Of a DNA stretch of 64,000 nt, positions 59,369 to 64,000 are shown in pieces. The stretch lies in assembly GCF_029392315.1 (NCBI RefSeq), contig NZ_CP113939.1:1-64000 (forward strand), read 5' to 3'. This DNA is from Bifidobacterium sp. ESL0690. Its GTDB lineage: Bacteria; Actinomycetota; Actinomycetes; Actinomycetales; Bifidobacteriaceae. The notes beneath the pieces were generated by a model. It was given only the letters and a program-made list of their open reading frames with translations, was not told where the DNA came from and made no database searches. Position 1 is the first letter of the stretch; each line of letters starts with the position of its first letter. The position numbers and the translations under genes are program-made.

Positions 59369-59506
59369 TTTGCAGACTTGAAGGTCGGTTGTTTGCTTTT
59401 TTGAACGTTTGGCATTTGCAAACTTAAACATGAGCTATTTGCTTTTTTGAAGGTTGTTCATTTGTAAACTTGAAGGTTGGTTGTTTGCTTTTTTAAAGGT
59501 TATGTG
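59369..59506 (+). repeat. Triple 46-bp tandem repeat upstream of the AAA/DUF4143 gene
   Basis: Three units of exactly 46 nt start at 59369, 59415 and 59461. Each begins TTTG(C/T)A(A/G)ACTT and contains TTTGCTTTTTT at the same place (for example 59392, 59438, 59484). Units 1 and 3 share GAAGGT(C/T)GGTTG; unit 2 diverges there. The array ends 27 nt before the ATPase gene. The 46-nt period is not a multiple of three, so it is not a coding repeat. The left part of the gap (59207-59368) shows no gene. Confidence 0.88.
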
Positions 59507-59532
59507 CTAATTTCGTTGGAAAGTCCAGGAAA

Positions 59533-60858
59533 ATGATGAATGAGGCAACGATGAAATTTGATGCATCTCAATATCTAAATCGAGTGGTTGATGATCAGCT
59601 TTCTCGGTTGCTTCAAGCCTTTGGCGCAGTATCGGTTGAAGGGCCAAAGTGGTGTGGCAAAACCACAACCTGTCTTAAACAGGCAAAAACGAGCGTCAAA
59701 GTGTCCGACCCGTCTGACGACTATGCAATCAGCAAACTGGCCCGTATCGATCCATCGCAATTATTCATAGGCGAACCGCCGATTTTGCTTGATGAATGGC
59801 AGGTTGTACCGGGTATTTGGGACGCGGCCAGACATGATATCGACGATACACGAGCACGTGGCAAGTTTTTGCTTTGCGGCTCTGCTGGGCCGAAAAAGAA
59901 GGTTTTGCACAGCGGGGCAGGCAGAATTGCTCGGCTCAAGATGAAAACGATGACGTTGTATGAATCTGGCGTTTCGTCAGCGTCAGTGTCATTGCAAGGA
60001 TTGATGAATGGAGACAAAGTTTCGGGTCTTGCCTCGCAAGGCTTCGAACTTGACGATATCCTCAAAATAATTTGCCGCGGTGGGTGGCCGGCTACCATTC
60101 ATGATCCTCTCGAACAGGCGATTTTGACGCCGCGGCAATATATCGAAGCTGTTTGTAATCCGACCGATGAAGATGCATATAGCGAAGGCGAAGAGAAAAT
60201 TGACCCAGACCGTATGCTCTCTCTGCTGAGAGCCATTGCGAGGAGCGTAGCTTCACCGGTGCGGAAGGTTACTCTGATTCAGGATACTGACGAGAGTTAT
60301 CGGCCTTCTGACAAGAATAGTGTGGCTACTTCGTACGAGACGCTCGAGCGTTATTATGGAATTTTGCGAAGGCTGTATCTTGTCGACGAGCAGTCGGCCT
60401 GGTCTCCGGCTTTGCGCTCTTCGGTGAGATTGCGTAAGACGCCAAAGATTCATTTGACGGATCCGTCTTTGGCGGTTGCCGCGCTCGGTGCGACACCGGA
60501 AAGTCTGAAACGCGACTTTAAGACATTAGGCTTGTTATTTGAATCACTCGTATTCCACGATTTAGACGTGTATGCGTCTAGTTTCGGCGCCCGCGTTATG
60601 CACTATATTGACAATTCCGATTTGGAGTGCGATGAGATAGTCGAAATGCCGGATGGCGGTTGGGGCGCATTTGAGGTGAAGTTGAGCGCAGATAAGATTG
60701 ATGCTGCAGCCGCTTCGTTGAATGCTGTCGAAGCGAAAATGGTTGCCGGTGGCCAGGAACCCCCGCGTTGCAAATGCGTCATCGTAGGCACGTTCAATCG
60801 CGCCTACAATCGTCCCGATGGTGTCCGTGTAGTTCCGTTGGCAACGTTACGTCCGTAG
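59533..60858 (+). CDS. AAA_14/DUF4143 family ATPase
   Basis: A 441-residue protein. The N-terminal AAA_14 domain has Walker A VEGPKWCGKTTT near residue 35, Walker B-like PILLDEWQVVP near 83 and FLLCGSAGPKKK near 112. The C-terminal DUF4143 domain has LERYYGILRRLYLVDEQ, KIHLTDPSLAVA and GLLFESLVFHDLDVY with an EVKLS nuclease-like lysine motif. Such proteins are widespread but poorly understood; many are accessory and some sit in defence or toxin-antitoxin settings. The ATG at 59533 follows CAGGAAA. AT-rich relative to the core. It ends before a nested inverted repeat. Confidence 0.88.
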   Translation: MMNEATMKFDASQYLNRVVDDQLSRLLQAFGAVSVEGPKWCGKTTTCLKQAKTSVKVSDPSDDYAISKLARIDPSQLFIGEPPILLDEWQVVPGIWDAARHDIDDTRARGKFLLCGSAGPKKKVLHSGAGRIARLKMKTMTLYESGVSSASVSLQGLMNGDKVSGLASQGFELDDILKIICRGGWPATIHDPLEQAILTPRQYIEAVCNPTDEDAYSEGEEKIDPDRMLSLLRAIARSVASPVRKVTLIQDTDESYRPSDKNSVATSYETLERYYGILRRLYLVDEQSAWSPALRSSVRLRKTPKIHLTDPSLAVAALGATPESLKRDFKTLGLLFESLVFHDLDVYASSFGARVMHYIDNSDLECDEIVEMPDGGWGAFEVKLSADKIDAAAASLNAVEAKMVAGGQEPPRCKCVIVGTFNRAYNRPDGVRVVPLATLRP

Positions 60859-60873
60859 GTAGGAAAATTTATC

Positions 60874-60950
60874 TGCCCCATTTACTGCCTCATTTCGAGT
60901 TTTCTGCCTCACTTTTATTAAAAATGAGGCAGAAAAAGACGGATGGGGCA
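60874..60950. terminator. Nested inverted repeats, probable bidirectional terminator
   Basis: Outer arms TGCCCCAT (60874-60881) and ATGGGGCA (60943-60950) enclose an inner stem TTTCTGCCTCA (60901-60911) with TGAGGCAGAAA (60925-60935). CTGCCTCA also occurs a further time at 60884-60891, so alternative pairings are possible. It lies between convergent genes. Confidence 0.65.
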
Positions 60951-61029
60951 TTAAAAATGACAAAAATGTCTAATTCCGTTAAATGGCAGTTACAAGTTAA
61001 TAATGTGATTACTTTGTTTAATTTCTAAT

Positions 61030-62379
61030 TTATTTGGTCATTTCGTCCGCATCCACATCATCAAGACCGCTCTTGCGAACCTCGATGGTTTCGATGCGGC
61101 GACCGTCGACCTTCGTTACCACCATGTCGTAGCCATCGTCGGAGTGGAGGGTTTCGCCTACCTCGCCCATGCGGCCGGTGTGCGCGAGGAAGTAGCCGGC
61201 GACCGTTTCGTAGGGGCCGTCTTCCAGCTCGATGCCGGTGAGGTCGGCGAAGTCCTCGATGGTCATGCCGCCGTCGACCGTGGCCACGCCGTCCACGAAT
61301 GCGGTTTCGCCGTTGCGGCCGTCGCCAACGCCGTTTGCCGTCACGCCATTGCTGTCTTCCGGCAGATCGTATTCGTCGCGGATATCGCCGACCAGCTCTT
61401 CCGTCATATCTTCCAACGTCACAATGCCGTCGGTGCCGCCGTATTCGTCAATAACCACCGCCAAGTGAATCCCGCGTTTGCGCAACAAAGCCAAACTCGG
61501 CAAAATCTTCGAAGTGCCAGGCAGCGAAATGCCTTCGCGCGTCACGTCAGCCACGGTTTTGGCATTCGGGTTGCGCACGTCAAGCAGATCGCGGACGTGC
61601 ACAAAGCCGAGCACGTCATCGAAATCCTTGCCAGTGACCGGATAACGCGAATAGGGCATTTCGCGCACGTATTTGGCGGCTTCCTCAATCGGCTGCGAGC
61701 CCTCCAAGAAGACCACGTCGGCGCGAGGTCGCATCACTTCTGCCACAATGGTTTCCGAGGCGTCGAACACGTCATCCAAAATGGTGCGCTCGTCCTTGCT
61801 CAGGTTGGTGTTGGAATTGACCAGTACGCGTAGTTCCTTGTCGCTGACCTCGGTTTCGGTCTGGCTCGGATCAAAGCCCAGAAGCCGCACGATGCCGTTG
61901 GTGCTTTTGCCGATGAGCCAGATGATCGGGCGGCAGATACGAGCGAAGATATCGACCGCGGGCACCGCGGCGCGCGCAATCTGCTCGGTGCGCTGCATGG
62001 CGATGCGCTTCGGCACCATTTCGGCGATGACGATGTCGCAGAAGGAAATGATAAGCGTCAAGACGATAGTGGTGCCGGGGCTTGCGATATGGTGCGGAAT
62101 CCCCCAGCTTTCCACGACCGGCTCAACCCAAGGTGCGATGGCGGATTCGCCGAACGACGCCGAGAAGAAGCCGGAAAGCGTTACGCCGATTTGCACGGTA
62201 GAAAGGAATGTATTCGGGTCTCGCGCAATTTTGGCGACTTTCTGCCCGCGCGCGTCCTCCTGTTCCATCTCGTCGAGCTGCGAGCCGCGCAGGCTCACCA
62301 GTGCGAGCTCGGTGCACGAAAAGACGCCGCCGATGATCAGGAAGACGAAAACGAAGACAATATCCAGGGCCAAAGACAT
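61030..62379 (-). CDS. DUF21/CBS/CorC_HlyC membrane protein (HlyC/CorC family)
   Basis: A 449-residue membrane protein. The N-terminal DUF21 domain has four hydrophobic segments (GGVFSCTELALVSLRGSQL; LSGFFSASFGESAI). A CBS pair follows at about 215-335 (VMRPRADVVFL; YSRYPVTGKDFDDVLGFVHV), then a CorC_HlyC domain (AGYFLAHTGRMGEVGETL). Members are implicated in Mg2+/cation homeostasis; the old name haemolysin is not evidence of toxicity. The ATG at 62379 has TGGAGG upstream. Confidence 0.9.
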   Translation of the reverse strand: MSLALDIVFVFVFLIIGGVFSCTELALVSLRGSQLDEMEQEDARGQKVAKIARDPNTFLSTVQIGVTLSGFFSASFGESAIAPWVEPVVESWGIPHHIASPGTTIVLTLIISFCDIVIAEMVPKRIAMQRTEQIARAAVPAVDIFARICRPIIWLIGKSTNGIVRLLGFDPSQTETEVSDKELRVLVNSNTNLSKDERTILDDVFDASETIVAEVMRPRADVVFLEGSQPIEEAAKYVREMPYSRYPVTGKDFDDVLGFVHVRDLLDVRNPNAKTVADVTREGISLPGTSKILPSLALLRKRGIHLAVVIDEYGGTDGIVTLEDMTEELVGDIRDEYDLPEDSNGVTANGVGDGRNGETAFVDGVATVDGGMTIEDFADLTGIELEDGPYETVAGYFLAHTGRMGEVGETLHSDDGYDMVVTKVDGRRIETIEVRKSGLDDVDADEMTK

Positions 62380-62710
62380 GCCTCCAGTCTAGAAGAGCGG
62401 TGGGTCATTGACTGCGCTCCTGAACGGCCACGTGCTGTATTACGCTCAAAGTAAAGCATTTGAAGTGTAAACATAATGGATAATTGTTTTATTTTCCGTG
62501 TATTCCCGACATATTTTTTACTCAGAAACAGTGAAATTGTTTGAATATTGCGTCGGCATATAATACAATAATTTGCCATTGGGGGATTCTTTGCTGAGAA
62601 CGATTTTGGGTTTATCGTGCTCTCAGCGATTGCTGACATCGCGAGTGTAGTGTGCGTTCGCACGACACGTTTGGGGCGCGATGTGCGAGGCCGCCGGAAA
62701 GGGGCATATC
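62380..62710 (+). promoter_or_regulatory. Leader region of the InlB/LRR gene
   Basis: No gene is supported. GCTGAGA (62593-62599) plus ACGAT (62600-62604) pair with ATCGT (62614-62618) and TCTCAGC (62621-62627) in a 12-bp stem with a 2-nt bulge and no T-tail. It may be a leader structure. The ribosome site AAAGGGG is at about 62698-62704. Confidence 0.45.
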
Positions 62711-64000
62711 GTGCGGACGCGGATGCATAAATGGTTGTGGATAACCATGGGTGTAATGCTGCTAGCTTTATGCCTTGGCGTGGCCGTTATCGGTTTTCAA
62801 GGGAAGCTAAGTTTAGGCAGTTACACAAATGGTGCGGCCGAGAAGGATGAGTCATCGGTTTCAGCTGTGGCATCACAGAAGGGCAAAGGCGTCTCCAGTG
62901 CCGATTCTTCTGCAAAATACGTGCGACATTCCGGATTCCAGACCTCGCAGAGTGCGAATCGCGTTTCATCCGATGCAGTCGGTCTGCCGGGTCGTATCGT
63001 CAATGACATCGGTTTCAATGCGTCCTATACACTGACGTACGATGCGAACGGTGGTACGGAAGCGCCGCTGACCAAGGCAGATACCGGGCAGGGGGTTCAG
63101 ACTTGCTCGTCCCAGCATGTTTCTGGCGAAGTGGTCACCTTGTCGGCTGGCGCCACAGACAATTGCCAGAAAGACAATCCGATTCGTGATGGTATGAAGT
63201 TCGTGGGTTGGTCGGCGACGAAGTTGGCTCCGTTCGATACGTTTTCGGACGCAGAAAATCATGTGATGACTACCATGACAATGCCGGCAGCCCCGCAAAC
63301 GATGTATGCCATATGGGTGCGTGACTCCTATACGGTGACGTTCAAAACACAGATGGACTCTAACGGCGTTGCTTCTTCTGCGATAATACTGAAAACGGAT
63401 ACGGTGGCCGCGGGAGAGACGCCTGTGCCTCCGACCTCGCCGACCCCCTATAATCAAGGCCTCAAGTTCATGGGCTGGGGCGTGAGCAAAGACAGCACGG
63501 ATGCCAGCGGCGAGGGCATGATGACCACGTTCGACGCGACGGCGCCAGTCAACAGTAACGAGACGGTATGGGCGCTGTGGGGTTATGAGGACACTTCAGC
63601 CGGGCACAGGTGCGTCATGAGTGTGGATACGGTCGCCACGTGCTTTCCGGATCAGACATTGGCGCATACGGTAGTCAGCGCGGCGCAAGCGACTGACGCT
63701 CACCACACCACGGACGTGTGGACGCTGCGTGACGCATTGCATTTCGGCGATCTGAACTACGATACGACTCCGGGGCATGGTCTGGACGATAATCCACTGA
63801 ACATCTCCGAGCTGGACGGCTTGCAGACGCTCACGGGTCTGGGGCGCCTGCATATCAGCAACGTTACTGGGAATACGCTTAATACTCACAGCCGTGATCT
63901 GCACCAGCTGAAATATCTGGATAAGATGGAGAACCTTTTCGCGAACGGCGACGGGATAACCGATGTCAGCAATCTTTCCGGAATGTCGCATCTGCAAATC
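62711..64000 (+). CDS. InlB-repeat / leucine-rich-repeat surface protein, 3' end missing
   Basis: The frame opens at GTG 62711 (AAAGGGG upstream; ATG at 62723 is an alternative) and is still open after 430 codons at the window end. An N-terminal signal-anchor (WLWITMGVMLLALCLGVAVI) is followed by a disordered segment. Two InlB B-type repeats (SYTLTYDANGGTEAPL ... MKFVGWSATK; YTVTFKTQMDSNG ... LKFMGWGVSK) come next. Leucine-rich repeat units begin near residue 355 (LNISELDGLQTLTGLGRLHI, LKYLDKMENLF, DVSNLSGMSHLQI). This is the layout of internalin-like adhesins. Anchoring cannot be judged because the end is missing. Confidence 0.85.
   Translation, partial: MRTRMHKWLWITMGVMLLALCLGVAVIGFQGKLSLGSYTNGAAEKDESSVSAVASQKGKGVSSADSSAKYVRHSGFQTSQSANRVSSDAVGLPGRIVNDIGFNASYTLTYDANGGTEAPLTKADTGQGVQTCSSQHVSGEVVTLSAGATDNCQKDNPIRDGMKFVGWSATKLAPFDTFSDAENHVMTTMTMPAAPQTMYAIWVRDSYTVTFKTQMDSNGVASSAIILKTDTVAAGETPVPPTSPTPYNQGLKFMGWGVSKDSTDASGEGMMTTFDATAPVNSNETVWALWGYEDTSAGHRCVMSVDTVATCFPDQTLAHTVVSAAQATDAHHTTDVWTLRDALHFGDLNYDTTPGHGLDDNPLNISELDGLQTLTGLGRLHISNVTGNTLNTHSRDLHQLKYLDKMENLFANGDGITDVSNLSGMSHLQI

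Noticed and set aside
61030..62379. Haemolysin toxin
   Set aside because: The DUF21/CBS/CorC architecture is that of cation-homeostasis proteins; the haemolysin label is historical.

Overview
The window carries the replication-origin block of an actinobacterial chromosome: dnaA, an oriC rich in TTATCCACA boxes, dnaN, recF, a dciA-type DUF721 gene, gyrB and gyrA, followed by a DUF3566 membrane gene. Together with the moderately high GC of the core genes, non-canonical L[ST]xTG surface proteins, an ABC/glycosidase sugar operon, an NADP-type gdhA, and tRNA-Ile and tRNA-Ala near the origin, this points to a Bifidobacterium. That is an inference from gene content and order; I cannot fix the species. 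Coding is dense and mostly plain, but AT-richer accessory pieces are inserted at several points.

Layout. 1-10.8 kb: replication core. 11-12.7 kb: an AT-rich SIR2-domain gene (candidate phage defence) inserted between gyrA and DUF3566. 13-16.6 kb: DUF3566, signal peptidase I, a VanZ-RDD membrane protein and an unknown membrane protein. 16.6-18.9 kb: a Schlafen/AlbA_2-HATPase gene broken by one in-frame TAG, bracketed by three clusters of an 11-bp tandem repeat and by oppositely oriented copies of a second short repeat. 18.9-25.5 kb: a minus-strand accessory block. It starts with three small helical proteins of the type that accompany LXG/WXG100 effectors, then a 409-residue protein with a hydrophobic C-terminus, three paralogous lipoproteins and one soluble protein. 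I regard this as the best candidate for an undescribed system: an effector/immunity cassette of a type VII-like pathway whose secretion machine is not in the window.

25.7-29.3 kb: gdhA, mscL and an AraC-type regulator. 29.6-41.2 kb: three tandem paralogous giant surface proteins (signal peptide, CshA-like N-terminal domain, GEVED domain, repeats, SpaA-like domain, L[ST]xTG sorting signal). 41.4-49.8 kb: a sugar island with GH1 beta-glucosidase, LacI regulator, solute-binding protein, two permeases and a YicI-like GH31. The pairing of GH1 and GH31 suggests import of an alpha-xyloside or glucoside such as isoprimeverose, but the substrate is inferred.

50-53.2 kb: feoA, feoB and a FeoC-like gene for ferrous iron uptake, followed by a small anchored protein and the tRNA-Ala(TGC)/tRNA-Ile(GAT) pair. 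54.7-57.2 kb: a YgjP-type metallopeptidase, a short-chain dehydrogenase and Dps. 57.7-60.9 kb: a PadR-DUF4097-like fusion protein, a perfect 46-bp-period triple repeat and an AAA_14/DUF4143 ATPase. 61-64 kb: a CBS/CorC-domain membrane protein and the start of an InlB-repeat/LRR surface protein that runs off the end.

No rRNA, transposase, integrase or CRISPR array was seen.
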